From Epiperipatus broadwayi (taxonomy: Eukaryota; Onychophora; Udeonychophora; Euonychophora; Peripatidae): a stretch of DNA of 64,000 nucleotides. The DNA is taken from NCBI GenBank assembly GCA_028023455.1, contig JAQFVV010006833.1:181857-245856 (forward strand), given 5' to 3'. Shown piece after piece: positions 22,030 to 33,321 of the stretch (position 1 is the first letter of the stretch; the number at the start of each line of letters is the position of its first letter). Under the pieces are notes generated by a model. That model was not told the origin of the DNA. It searched no databases and worked only from the letters and a program-made list of their open reading frames with translations. A program made the translations under genes and the position numbers.

Positions 22030-23582
22030 CCATAAACGACAATGAAATACAAGCATTAGTTGACTCTGGCAGTCAAGTATCTATCATATCAAAAAAACTA
22101 GCCACGGAATATGAAAGCAACCCAAAATACTTAAAGTTTCCCATGCGCCCTATCCAGTTAACTCTGGCAAATGGAAGAAAAATGAATAGTGAACGATACC
22201 AAATGTGGTTGGAGATGAAAATTAGCGGTAAATGTTTTAATCATGCCTTCTTAGTAATGGAGGGTTTGTTGTATGACTTAGTATTAGGTTCAGATTTCCT
22301 TCAGCAGTATCAAGGGATCATACATTACCCAATGAGGAAATGTATGTTAGAAGGCATACAAGTCCCATTTACAATAGTGGCTCAAGAGAATCACCCCATT
22401 GGCAGTTGTGTTATACAAGCGATCGATGAGGAAATGATAAAACAAAAAGTGGGCATATCAATGATTAGGAATAACAAGCATAGTCAGCAGTTGCAACAAA
22501 TTTTACAAAGATATGCAGCGGTATTTTCTGGCGTACCAGGAAAAATTAGAGGGTACACTCACCGAATTAGGCTTAGAGAGGAATCGTACCACCAAACAAA
22601 AACATACCCTATCCCGTTCCAATACAAAGAGGAAGTGGATAAACAAATAAAGCAGATGCTGGAATGGGATATTATTGAACGGGCCCCTTCACCCTACAAT
22701 AACCCATTGATTGTAATCAAGAAGAAAAACGGAAATGTGCGTTTGTGTTTAGATGCGCGTCGCCTAAATAATGTGACCATTCCGGAACGTGATGTGCCGC
22801 CACCAATGCATGAAACGTTTGTGCAGCTCGCAGGGAAGACTGTATTCTCGACCATGGATATGACAGCAAGTTATTGGCAAATGCCGTTGGACCAACGCGA
22901 TAGAAAGTATACAGCATTTCGTTACAATGGCCAGACTCACGTGTTCAAGAGGGTTCCATTCGGTTTAATTAATAGTGGAGCAGGCCTCATGAGATGTTTG
23001 AAGAATGTTTTATCTCCTCAAATACAGGAACACATGGTGTGTTACGTGGACGATATCGTGATCGCCTCAAAGGACATCGATGAGCATTTGCGTCATTTGG
23101 AAAGCTTCTTTCGTGAATGCATATGTGAAAATATAACCATCAACATGGAAAAGAGTTTTTTTGCAGTGGAAGAAATTGAATTTTTGGGCCATGTTGTAAA
23201 TAGTCAAGGTGTCAAACCCCATCCTGCAAAAATAGAAGCTATAAAGAATTTTCCAACTCCCACCAACCAGAAGCAGGTTCGAGCATTTCTGGGATTGTGT
23301 AATTTCTATCACCGCTTCTATCCTAGATTTGCTTATGACACCACACAGCTAATTGAATTAATAAAGAAGAGTAGTAAAAAATGGGAATGGAAAGAGAGGC
23401 ATGAGCAAGAAATGTCTAAAGTAAAAGATAAGTTCTTGGAAACAGTAATGTTATACCATCCGGATTTTCTCGCCCCTTTTACCTTCAAACAGATAGCAGT
23501 AGGCAAGGCTTGGGTGCTGTGTTGTTTCAAATTGGTGATAAAAATGAGCATCAAGTGTTATACTTTATTAGTCGGACGTTGA
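21993..23582 (+). CDS. pol: Gypsy-B pol, protease and reverse transcriptase part
   Basis: Aspartic protease: ALVDSGSQVSII at about 22053-22090, then DLVLGSDFLQQ near 22279. Reverse transcriptase: YPIPFQYKEEVDKQI, a PLIVIKKKNGNVRLCLDARR region, FSTMDMTASYWQMPL (motif A) and the catalytic box CYVDDIVIA near 23040, followed by KCSFF-like and FLGHVV boxes. It makes the element cDNA. The frame is shifted from gag by -1 with a short overlap, consistent with frameshift expression, although no clear slippery site was seen inside the overlap. Near 23490-23510 the reading frame is lost just at the start of RNase H, probably a point deletion. Confidence 0.9.
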   Translation, partial: RSWATPYSNCTVTINDNEIQALVDSGSQVSIISKKLATEYESNPKYLKFPMRPIQLTLANGRKMNSERYQMWLEMKISGKCFNHAFLVMEGLLYDLVLGSDFLQQYQGIIHYPMRKCMLEGIQVPFTIVAQENHPIGSCVIQAIDEEMIKQKVGISMIRNNKHSQQLQQILQRYAAVFSGVPGKIRGYTHRIRLREESYHQTKTYPIPFQYKEEVDKQIKQMLEWDIIERAPSPYNNPLIVIKKKNGNVRLCLDARRLNNVTIPERDVPPPMHETFVQLAGKTVFSTMDMTASYWQMPLDQRDRKYTAFRYNGQTHVFKRVPFGLINSGAGLMRCLKNVLSPQIQEHMVCYVDDIVIASKDIDEHLRHLESFFRECICENITINMEKSFFAVEEIEFLGHVVNSQGVKPHPAKIEAIKNFPTPTNQKQVRAFLGLCNFYHRFYPRFAYDTTQLIELIKKSSKKWEWKERHEQEMSKVKDKFLETVMLYHPDFLAPFTFKQIAVGKAWVLCCFKLVIKMSIKCYTLLVGR

Positions 23583-23872
23583 GAGGGGCAGAAAAGCATT
23601 ATACAACAACTGAGCAGGAGACATTAGCAATAGTGTGGGCATGCCAGAAATTGAAACAGTTTTTGTTGGGATCAGAAGTGGTAATCATAACTGACCACAA
23701 ATGTTTGGAATTTCTGAACAAGAGCTTTTTAAACAATGACAGATTGATAAGGTGGAGCCTGATTCTTCAACAGTTTCGGTATAGTGTCATTTATTGCCCT
23801 GGATCACAGAATATTGTGGCTGATATTTTAAGCCCCACCCTATGCCCATGGCTGCTCAGAATCCAGATTTAG
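23490..23872 (+). pseudogene. Gypsy-B RNase H domain (frameshifted)
   Basis: In a frame different from the RT it shows TDSSRQGLGAVLFQ (RNase H start with the first Asp), YTTTEQETLAIVWAC (Glu) and VVIITDHKCLEF (Asp), ending IYCPGSQNIVADILS. It degrades RNA in the hybrid during cDNA synthesis. The catalytic residues are present but the link to RT and the link to integrase are both out of frame. Confidence 0.85.
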
Positions 23873-25123
23873 GAAACCAGGCAATGAAGATAATGACAAC
23901 CACAGCAGAAAAAACAGTGGAATCTCACCTCCAGAATTTAGCGTATTGGCAGTCCCAGGATGCTCAATATAAGAAAATAATTAACATTATTACATCTAAG
24001 ATGGCAGCCAGTAGGCACTATAATCAATACAGAATCACAGATGGGATCCTTCAGATTAATACCAAAAGCCCTCACAATCCATGGAAAGTCATAATGACAC
24101 CAAATTATTACCCACATCCATCAGTCGGTGGGACATTATGGTCCTCGGAAAGTAGAAGAAGCAATAAAACGTCAATTTTATTGGCCAGGGATGTACTCAC
24201 AGATCTTACGTGTGTTGAAAACCTGTGAGATTTGTGCTCGGAGCAAGGCACCAAATCGATCGTATGCAGGAGAGCCACAACTGATCCTCGCATCTAAACC
24301 AAATGAGCTGCTAGCTGTAGATCATTATGGCCCATTACCGATGTTTCGACGATTCCAATATCTATTTGTCACGTATGATGTGTTTTCAAAGTACGTGAAA
24401 GCATACCCAGTAAGGACAGCAAACGCTAGAGGAGCAATAAAGGCACTTCGGGAAAAACAGTTGCCAGAAGTTGGAAAACCCCAGATAGTGATATCTGATC
24501 ATGGCACAGCATTTACATCCAAAGAATGGAAGACATGGATGGCTAAACAAGGAATTCATCATAGGCTAACTTCCATTAGAAATCCACAGGCTAACCCTTG
24601 TGAAAGAGTCATGCGAGAAATAGGGCGACTCTTTAGGACATATATACCAACCAACCATCGGGACTGGGTAAATAAAACCGAAAAGGTGGTACAATATATT
24701 AACAACACAATGAATGAGTCGACAGGATTTACTCCAACTCGCCTGCATTATGGGAAAGAATGTCCTCAGTTATTTAAAACCAAAATGCCGATGGAAGAGG
24801 AGAAGATAGATAAACTACAAGATCAAAAGATAGCATATGAACGATTAAAACGGGCTGCGCTGCACCGGAAAAATAAAAAACGAAACCAGCAATATCAATT
24901 CAGGCAAGGGGAGCAAGTATGGCTGAGAGACCCTAGGCCAAGTAATACATTGCGGAAAGAATTCAAAAAGTTTTTCCCAATATATCAAGGGCCATACACA
25001 TTGAAAAAGGAATGCGGGAGAAATGCGTTCCTTTTGGAAGATAATAACAGCATAAAAGGAGTATACAATGCCAAAAACTTAAAACCTTGCATACCACCGG
25101 ACCCCGGAAAACATGCAAGTTAA
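23842..25123 (+). pseudogene. Gypsy-B integrase (frameshifted N-terminus)
   Basis: A linker segment (23842-24120) is in one frame. The main integrase (24128-25123) is in another, with the break inside the zinc-binding HHCC start near 24125. The HHCC remainder reads RKVEEAIKRQFYWPGMY and CEICARSK. The core has the D,D-35-E residues in LLAVDHYGP, IVISDHGTAFTS and NPCERVMREI. A C-terminal GPYTL-type segment (about 24985) precedes the stop. It inserts the cDNA into host DNA. With a frameshift this copy could not make a full-length polyprotein. Confidence 0.88.
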
Positions 25124-25362
25124 AAATAGATACATACCATGTTAGACTAAATACAACACAGACCCGATTTAAGACAGAAGATTGAATTATGGATAAACCA
25201 TTAGATATAATAAAGTAAAGAAAACACCGTAGGTAGCAACAAATTAAATATTACAGCAAATAAAGAGTAGGTTTGAACTCACCTGGCACAAATTCTTACC
25301 TCTGACCTGAAGCAACAGCATTTTTTTTAACATTTTTTTTTTGCTCACTAACTATTGGGAAA
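25124..25362 (+). other. Gypsy-B region between pol and 3' LTR
   Basis: No envelope-like or other open frame. Two T-runs (about 25320, 25333) and a short purine stretch precede the LTR. Confidence 0.6.
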
Positions 25363-27322
25363 TGAAGCAATGGATCTGAAGCCCGATCCATGCTTCACAT
25401 CTTCCTATAAACTTAATTAGTATTGTAGACCTGAATTAAGTTTATAGTTCAATATCAGCAGGGTTTTGCATTAGAGTTAAAAATAATTATGCTTATCAAA
25501 TGTGTATTACATTTAAATATTTTGTTTTAAATAAATTTCATTCTATTAATAAAAATTGCTTAACCTATTAGTCAAACATATATATACATCTAGCGTATAT
25601 ATATGAGTTAATGCAAAATTCTGCTGAAATAAAATGCTTATTCTACTATAAAATAATAATAATATATTGTTGTTAAAATTTTGTTAAAATATTTAGTATG
25701 ATTTGATTTTGAGATAAGCCTGCCAACATTTTCTAAAAGAATGTATAGTTTTAATTAGTGAGCCATTCAAGTGTAATTAAAGATGGCCTTCTCTTTCTTT
25801 CTTTTTAATTAAGAGACTTCAAACTTTGAAGTAAGAAAGTTAGAGTAAAAAAGTTAAAGTTATTTTTAGAAAGTGTTGCTTTGAAACAAAGGAGCATGGG
25901 GAGGCTTATCAAGATCTCAGATCATACAAACAATAGAAGGTAGCTGACAGAGAGGGTATAAATAGAAGGGAGAACAAAAGATTTCATTCAGATTTTTCCT
26001 TTTGAAGGATTCAGTTGATTCTGATTTTCCTTGTGAAGGTGATTCTTTCAGAGTTCGCTATTGCAAGATTGATTCAGATTTTGCTATTGTAAGGTGCATT
26101 CAGATTTCTCTTAGGAGAACTCTGTCAGATTTTGTTCGTGATTTTATTCCCAAAAGTCTACAACTGTTGTCTACAAATCATGAAGAAGTTTGAACCTGCT
26201 CAAGCTAAAAATCATATAAGTTTGATAGATTCTACTATGCTCGGCTAGGCAAATAAATAGCTTTGCCTATCGCCGAGGTTCCGGAATACCATTCAAAATG
26301 CCTTAATATCCACTCAATAGTCATCTGAACTCTGTGCCGTGTCTGGAGAACTTTTCGTGAAACCATACTACATATTTTCATTGTCCAGACAACTACATCT
26401 CGACAGTCGGATCAAGCCACGTACGCCGTAGGGAACATGACCAAGGAAAAGGGACGGTAATCGTATCTCCTCTATTGAACTATTTCTTATGCTACCTTTT
26501 GTTCATTTTTTTTCTAATTGCTTCAGTGAATTTATATGTATTTGCTATGTAACCATTTTTATTAGACTAACCTTAAATATATATTGTGTGATCATCTATC
26601 TATATGTAACCTTTTTCCCTTCGCTATTCTTCCTTACTAACCAGTGTAAATATTTAGTATTCCATTGCGGTTAAGTATAATAGCTAATTTTTGTTCATTT
26701 AAAATCTCTTTCCAGTTTTATTTATGTTTGTTAATTAAATACGAGTCAGTTTTTTTTGTGTGCCAACTTTATCTTTTTTTTTAATAATTATTTAAAAAAA
26801 AATCGAAGATCGGGTTGACAAATTTTGATAAAATTGGGAAGAAAAGATTTAGACCGCAAACCTATTAATCCGTTTTTGTTGTCTGATTATTTTGTTTCAT
26901 TAATTTAGAGGAATAGCGGAGGCCATTAAATCATTATTCTTATTTTAAAGCCATTAATTAAACATATTATTTAACTATCAAAAGCTTGAGTTTCCTAATT
27001 TTATTATAATGCTTTATTTTACTTTTCAATGATCCAGGCACGCAAAACACATGTTTCTTAGTACTTTTATTGCACATTTAACTATTTAGCTCTTTATGTG
27101 TTTCCAGTCCATGTCTCTACCGCTGTGCTAAGCTTGGCCGGTTGAAAAATAATTTATGCATGGCTCAGATAGTGTTGTTTGTTCGTGATCAGGCCTCGAG
27201 AATAGGCGAATGGGCAGAGGTCATAGTATTCTTGATTAATATCTCGCGTATGGTTGGCCTTGAGGTACTTTCGCCTAGTATTCGAACTGGGTTAAATCAA
27301 CATACATCATCTGACTGTCACA
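25363..27322 (+). repeat. Gypsy-B 3' LTR
   Basis: 1960 bp and nearly identical to the 5' LTR. It is preceded by a short purine stretch GGGAAA that may be the plus-strand primer site, and followed by the TTAC duplication and the resumed satellite. Confidence 0.95.
26240..26277 (+). promoter_or_regulatory. Poly(A)-signal hairpin in Gypsy-B 3' LTR
   Basis: Same hairpin as at 16956-16993, conserved base for base in the stem. In this LTR it would act in 3' end formation of the transcript. Confidence 0.65.
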
Positions 27323-28743
27323 TTACCACTCTTTTCTTGTTAAATCGTTGTCCCAGTATTTACGATCTGATTGGCTATTAATAATCACAAGCGCTGAGAG
27401 ACTTGCACTCTCTCGTAAGTTAATTTCAAATCATTTGCGCTTTGAAAATAAATATTATTTACATATATTTCTGCAATTTATAACATCGATAATCTACTGC
27501 ATAGTGAATCTAAAGATTTCATGCTGTATGTTTGTAATTTGAAGTCAGTGAGTAGTGTGTGAAGGTATTTAATATTCACACTTTCAGATATAAGTACTTT
27601 GGACTGGCTTGGATATATAGACAGACAAGTAAAGTTAAGAGTGGTTACCACTCTTTTCTTGTTAAATCGTTGTCCCAGTATTTACGATCTGATTGGCTAT
27701 TAATAATCACAAGCGCTGAGAGACTTGCACTCTCTCGTAAGTTAATTTCAAATCATTTGCGCTTTGAAAATAAATATTATTTACATACATTTCTGCAATT
27801 TATAACATCGATAATCTACTGCATAGTGAATCTAAAGATTTCATGCTGTATGTTTGTAATTTGAAGTCAGTGAGTAGTGTGTGAAGGTATTTAATATTCA
27901 CACTTTCAGATATAAGTACTTTGGACTGGCTTGGATATATAGACAGACAAGTAAAGTTAAGAGTGGTTACCACTCTTTTCTTGTTAAATCGTTGTCCCAG
28001 TATTTACGATCTGATTGGCTATTAATAATCACAAGCGCTGAGAGACTTGCACTCTCTCGTAAGTTAATTTCAAATCATTTGCGCTTTGAAAATAAATATT
28101 ATTTACATATATTTCTGCAATTTATAACATCGATAATCTACTGCATAGTGAATCTAAAGATTTCATGCTGTATGTTTGTAATTTGAAGTCAGTGAGTAGT
28201 GGGTGAAGGTATTTAATATTCACACTTTCAGATATAAGTACTTTGGACTGGCTTGGATATATAGACAGACAAGTAAAGTTAAGAGTGGTTACCACTCTTT
28301 TCTTGTTAAATCGTTGTCCCAGTATTTACGATCTGATTGGCTATTAATAATCACAAGCGCTGAGAGACTTGCACTCTCTCGTAAGTTAATTTCAAATCAT
28401 TTGCGCTTTGAAAATAAATATTATTTACATATATTTCTGCAATTTATAACATCGATAATCTACTGCATAGTGAATCTAAAGATTTCATGCTGTATGTTTG
28501 TAATTTGAAGTCAGTGAGTAGTGTGTGAAGGTATTTAATATTCACACTTTCAGATATAAGTACTTTGGACTGGCTTGGATATATAGACAGACAAGTAAAG
28601 TTAAGAGTGGTTACCACTCTTTTCTTGTTAAATCGTTGTCCCAGTATTTACGATCTGATTGGCTATTAATAATCACAAGCTCTGAGAGACTTGCACTCTC
28701 TCGTAAGTTAATTTCAAATCATTTGCGCTTTGAAAATAAATAT
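27323..28743 (+). repeat. 322-bp satellite, forward array, continuation (about 4.4 units)
   Basis: It resumes with TTACCACTC at 27323 exactly where the unit was cut at 16077. Landmarks recur at 27559, 27881, 28203 and 28525. It ends at 28743, directly before the second copy of TAAGGCTTGTTGTA (28744-28757). That 14-bp repeat flanks the whole inverted array. Confidence 0.95.
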
Positions 28744-28757
28744 TAAGGCTTGTTGTA

Positions 28758-29354
28758 TAATCTCTTTAACAAATGAATTAGCATATTTAGTAACATGTTG
28801 AAATTAATTAGTTTGACATTTATTTTCATCAACTTTAGAGATTTCTTGTTTAACAGCCAATTGCCCTTCACATGAAAAATATTTAGCATCAACTTTCTGA
28901 GCAATCAAATCTGTCAAATCACTTCTATAAGTTTTTTTTTGAAATGCTTGATTTGCTCTTCATAATGAGTGCATACATTTTCCACAGCTTTGTTCATTTC
29001 TTTTTTTAACTTTTTTCCAATATGAGCGGACCGTTTCTCATAATCTGATGTTTTCTCTTCAGCAATTTGACTTTCCATTAAAATATCTTTATACACATAA
29101 AAAAAATTTGTTCATAAATTTTACCATTTCAGTATTAACCAATTCAGCATCAACAACACTTCTTGGTATATTATGAGATTTATGTACAGAACATTGTCCA
29201 ACACTTGAAGCAGATTCATTATGACTTTCACAGCAATTTGAAGATGGGTGTAATAATTTAAAACAATCTAATCTCACTTTTGTTGATAAGTACATCTATC
29301 TGGTTTTGTTTAAAAGTTTCTGTAACACATATCTTGAGGTTAAAGCCTTAGTAA
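28758..29354 (-). pseudogene. Unidentified coding remnant in the PLE insert
   Basis: On the minus strand a largely open frame runs from about 29295 to 28760, broken at two homopolymer runs (near 29100 and 28930). The product is polar and probably helical. It has a Cys/His-rich start (NCCESHNES, GQCSVHKSHN) followed by charged segments (MESQIAEEKTSDYEKR, KKLKKEMNKAVENV, AVKQEISKVDENK). It continues at the far side of the satellite array (13443 down to 13385, QQALVN). I do not recognise the family. It may be a retroelement gag-like protein or a retrocopied gene. Confidence 0.45.
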
Positions 29355-29703
29355 ATATAACTCAGTTTTGTATATTCATGAACTGAATACAGGTCATAAA
29401 ATATTATTTGACAATGCAGAGATTATTTTATAAAAAAAGTGAATTGAAAACAAAAGTAAAAAAAACTTTGATGACAAAACTTTTTGAAATTGAGGTTATC
29501 AATCTCATGAAGACATTCTTTGATGGCTATTTTGTTTTATATAAACGTACATGTTGTATATTTTTGTTGAATTTCACTTGTCAAGGTCTATTTATTAATA
29601 GATGAAATGATGGTTGTGGAAGAATTTTAGTAAAAATTTATTTTTTAGTTAGTATTGTAATCTTATAAGAATTTCTATTTTATTTATAATTAGGCAGTAT
29701 TTA
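29355..29703 (+). pseudogene. GIY-YIG domain of right PLE, second part, and PLE 3' tail
   Basis: It starts with the second copy of the 15-bp repeat (29355-29369) and continues the endonuclease C-terminus (similar to YIHELNTGHKI and NAEI of the left copy), with a frameshift at a poly-A run. The 3' tail matches, in opposite orientation, the left PLE end at 9599-9720. The PLE ends just before the outer 13-bp repeat at 29704. Confidence 0.75.
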
Positions 29704-29825
29704 AAGTTTAATAAACTATGTTGTTAGTCTAACTCATTTCACTCTTTTGTTATTCAATATATAATTGATTCTATTCCAACTCATGACCCCCAAACAGCTT
29801 ACAGTTGGCCATCTCTAGACACAGC
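29704..29825 (+). repeat. Gypsy-A 5' LTR, right part
   Basis: It resumes from AAGTTTAATAAAC and continues with TATTCAATATATAATT and ACAGTTGGCCAT, matching the end of the 3' LTR (33791-33945). The end lies about 29810-29825, followed by a TGGTGCAG string that might be the primer site. Confidence 0.7.
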
Positions 29826-32800
29826 AGATTGGTGCAGTCCAAAACTCTGGATCAGAATTACAGGAAGTCAGTTCAACAGTCAGTAGAATGGCAGCAATTC
29901 CACAAATTGGAATTGATAAATTTGGCATAAAAAAATCCAATGATCACATTTAACAGGCAATCCCGGTATTAATTTTAGTTGTTTGTTTATATATCTATCA
30001 AAAAAATTGAATCTGTTGACCACGTAGGTAAAATGTTGTATAGAAAAATAACAATAAAAAATATATAATGGTGTCATTATTTCACTCAAAAACAAAAATT
30101 CGTTTTCATAAAAATATAAAAAAAAAAGACAATAATTTCTTCGGATAAAGTATATTTATGAGTGTCAATTAATTAAATGACCTCAAGCGCCAATCTTACT
30201 AAGTCCGTAAGAATTATACTTTCTCCTTTTAGAAATCTTAAAACTATCGCTAATTAGGTACCAGACCCTTTCAACTAGCTCAAACCCCAGGGCTGGGAGG
30301 TAATAATACCCATAAGGTTGAACGGAGGTGAGTGACTAAATTTGAGTAGTTGAAACAAGCTTTCCCTGCTTTATATATCTTTCAACTTAAGACGCGTATA
30401 TATAAACTTACATATTAGAATTTAAAATTACGTGTAATATACTTGCTTATTCTGATATTCTGCCAGGAAGGAAACTAGGCTAATATAAGCGATAAATATG
30501 TTCATTAATGAGAGACAATTTGTTTTACATGACTATCACTCTTTATGCTTACACAAGCTGTTTTTCACAGAGGCAACTCTCCATACAGTAGCCCCAAACA
30601 GTGCAAGTCAGAAACTACAAACTAGTCTGGGGATATTGGGTGAGTAGGCACTAGATAGAGATATTATGCACAAGTCTTCCTGCATCTATTGATTACTGTG
30701 GTTGCAATGAGTGGCGTTACTGTATGGAGAGTTTTGCCTCTGTGAGAATCCAGTGAATTGGCCTTTATATGTACAAAGCTTAAGAGAAATTTTTTCTAAT
30801 TAAAGGCACCAGCAAGTAATAGAGATAATGAATAGATAGTGTGAACCTGAACTGCCTGAAAAGCAGACATATAAGGAAATTGTGACAAGATTAAATGATT
30901 TTTTTTAAACCTCAATTATATAAATATACCATCTGGCTATATTTAGAAGCAGATGGTATTAAAAATTAGAATTTGAGACTATGTCATAGCTTTGCATGAT
31001 ATAGCTAAACCAAGCTTTTATGGCAACTTTCTTGAAGAAGCCTCCTTGTATAGATTGGCTAATGATCAAGTGAAGCAGCAACTGTTAACAATAAGTCATT
31101 TATCTTATAGTGGGATTGTAAGATGAAGACTTGCTCATAAGTTATTAATGGGACAGCTAAAGAGTTTAAAAAGTTTTCCGGATCTAATATCCCACAAATA
31201 TTGATTTTTAAAACCACTAATTCAAATAAAGACAATCAAACAAACAAGATAATCTGTTTCCACTGTGGAATGGTAGGCTACATGACTCGGAACTGTAAAT
31301 ACAAACCTCAGAAATGTGATCAAAGCTTCATGAAAGACAGACCATCACACTAAGAAACTTTATTAAAAATGATGCAATCAAAAATATAGAACAGTTCATA
31401 TTAAGTCAGAATTTTAAACAAACCAATAATGATGGAAGTAGCAACACAGAAGTATCTCTCACAAATGATCAGGAATGGAAAAAAAATTAATATAGAATTG
31501 GAAATTCCCATCACCTTTAGTAAAAAAACCAATTTGAAAGCCTGTAATGCGAATGGCTAATCAATCAAGTTACTGAGAGTGGCTCAAGTGATTTTTCAAA
31601 ATAAAAAAAATGTCATGGACCTCTACTTTTGTATACTATTAATGAAAAAATAAACCCCATCATAGGAATAGAGTGGTTCGAACTGCAAGCAGACAAAGTC
31701 TGCATGATTAAGAAATTAGTGTCGAGGATAAAATAATTTTAACTATCGCGATCTTTTTGAAAATGGACTGAGGAAATTAGAAACTTCACCTATGGATGTA
31801 GAACTACACAATGGAGCAAGACATGTCATCAGAAAGCCTCACAAGATACAAATTGATCATCTAAAAGTGACAGAAGAGAGAGCAAATTTGAAATTGCAAG
31901 ACCCCACCGAAAAAAACCTTATAGTAAAGCCATCCATCATGCAGATGTGCTATCCAGATAAAATCTAAGATTTCTATAGCAAATACACATATTACATAGA
32001 TGAATTAAAGTCTGAAATTATAAACAGCAAGAAAATGGCAGAATGGATCAAAGGAGATCCAGAATACCAACTCTTACTAAAATGGATTAGAAAAGGATGG
32101 CTTGCACAATGTCCTCCATATATCAACAAAGGTTTGTGGAAAATGCTTGAGAATATATCAGTTAATAAAGACTGCATTCTCATGGATGACAAAATAGTGA
32201 CTCTAAGCGGCAGCTGTATTAAAGTAATAAACATTATTCACCAGGATCACTCCAGAATAGAATTATACTAAAGGCTCTAGCTTGTGTTCAGGAATTAAAG
32301 GACCTGGAAAAAATATTGAAAAATATTAAACATGCCAAGTAATGGTGAATCTTTCATTGAAGAAATACATTTCATGGCCACTTGCCTAAAAACCAAGTGC
32401 ACATTGACCATGCCAAGCCAAGGAAGTAATATATATTCTTGATATTCTTAGACGCATATAGCTGTTGGCCTGAGTATAATATAATAAGAAATAAGATAAA
32501 GACAATCAATGAAAAACAATGAGAGAGACAATCAATGAAAAACAATGATAGAGATTTTCACCATTTATGGAATGCAGAATATAATGGTATCTGACAAAGA
32601 AGCTATGTTTGATTCAGAGAAATTTGAAGACAATATGAAAGAATGGGGGATTGAGGACATTTGACACTACCTATCACCCTCTAATCAAATGGACTTGCCA
32701 AGGAAGCAATCCAACAAATGAAGGTGAGTTTAAGTAAAATAAATGATAGAAATATGAATGAATCTCTACACGAGATAACACATCACCAGCATAGTACACC

Positions 32801-33321
32801 ATCAGCGGCTATGGAAAAATCTCAAGCAGAAATGTTGTTTGAGAACAATCACAACTAAGCTGGCAATGCTGTCATCTAGTAAAGAGAAATTTAGAGCAAG
32901 TCTAAAATGTGAAAATAGTTTTAAAATTGGAAATAATGTCTGAGTACTAATCAACCTTAATAGAAAATAGGAAAAAGCAGCTACACCAGGAATATCACAG
33001 CACAAGCTGGTGTAATACTCTTAAAACATCTAAACTATATAAAGTACTATCAAGACTACAATCCTAGATATGCTGAGATCAACACCACTGACAGCATTGC
33101 ATAAGATGCAGACAAAAAAAAATAAGTTGCAGATATAGAGGACCAAAATATACAAGCAGACTATCTAAAAGATGTCTAATCACTTGATCAAAACAAGATA
33201 AGTCAGAACCGATGCCAAAAAACAAGCAAAGTCCATCCATGCAAAACAGAAAACCTTCTAGATGTCTGAAGGATTATGTATCTTAAGACTATCTTCTGGA
33301 GTGAGAGGAGGAGTGCTATAT
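29826..33321 (+). pseudogene. Gypsy-A internal region: decayed gag and pol
   Basis: A start ATG at 29888 opens a gag remnant. A zinc-knuckle relic CFHCGMVGYMTRNC at 31255-31296 has Tyr in place of the expected His. A protease-like tail GIEWFELQAD lies near 31665. An intact short frame (32035-32271) contains YQLLLKWIRKGW and ILMDDKIVTLSGS, the linker before the integrase zinc domain in gypsy pol. Integrase core relics follow, for example IFTIYGMQNIMVSDKEAMF (about 32555) and, near 32830, a stretch with TTKLAMLSSSKEKFRASLK. Stops are frequent and most of RT/RNase H is missing. A purine tract (33297-33312) precedes the 3' LTR. Confidence 0.75.

Larger units (their letters stand above)
16078..27322 (+). 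mobile_element. Gypsy-B: Ty3/gypsy LTR retrotransposon, 11.2 kb, nearly complete
   Basis: Two almost identical LTRs (16078-18036, 25363-27322) begin TGAAGCAATGG and end CTGACTGTCACA. They flank a 2.9-kb leader, gag and a protease-RT-RNaseH-integrase region in gypsy order. TTAC is duplicated at the target (16074-16077, 27323-27326). No envelope-like gene lies after integrase. Near-identity of the LTRs indicates a recent insertion. pol has frameshifts, so this copy itself is probably not autonomous. Confidence 0.95.
13385..29354. mobile_element. Insertion of unidentified element into right PLE (15-bp direct repeat)
   Basis: It is flanked by ATATAACTCAGTTTT at 13370-13384 and 29355-29369. Without the satellite array nested inside it, the insert is only about 640 bases (13385-13428 plus 28758-29354), coding on the minus strand. 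A 16-bp sequence ATATTTACTAAGGCTT (13421-13436) is repeated inverted at 29343-29358 near the right end. A 15-bp target repeat suggests a target-primed retroelement, whereas the inverted 16-mer suggests a DNA element or a fold-back event. The class is not settled. Confidence 0.6.
9599..29703. mobile_element. Head-to-head pair of Penelope-like elements inserted in the Gypsy-A LTR
   Basis: The outer flanks are the same 13-bp sequence AAGTTTAATAAAC (9586-9598, 29704-29716). The left PLE lies on the minus strand with its 3' end at 9599. The right PLE lies on the plus strand with its 3' end near 29680. The left start (9599 onward) and the inverted right end share AAAATAGAAATTC, ATTACAATACTA and the following ~90 bases. 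The centre of symmetry is near 12560. Both members are split by later insertions. Inverted and tandem multicopy arrangements are known for PLEs. Confidence 0.8.

Noticed and set aside
25124-25362. Possible envelope gene after Gypsy-B pol
   Set aside because: Only about 240 bases with no open frame, signal peptide or membrane segment.
13647-28746. A conserved 101-codon open frame in most 322-bp satellite units
   Set aside because: It recurs because the units are near-identical. Overlapping frames also open on the other strand, and units with small deletions lose it. The translation has no recognisable domain.
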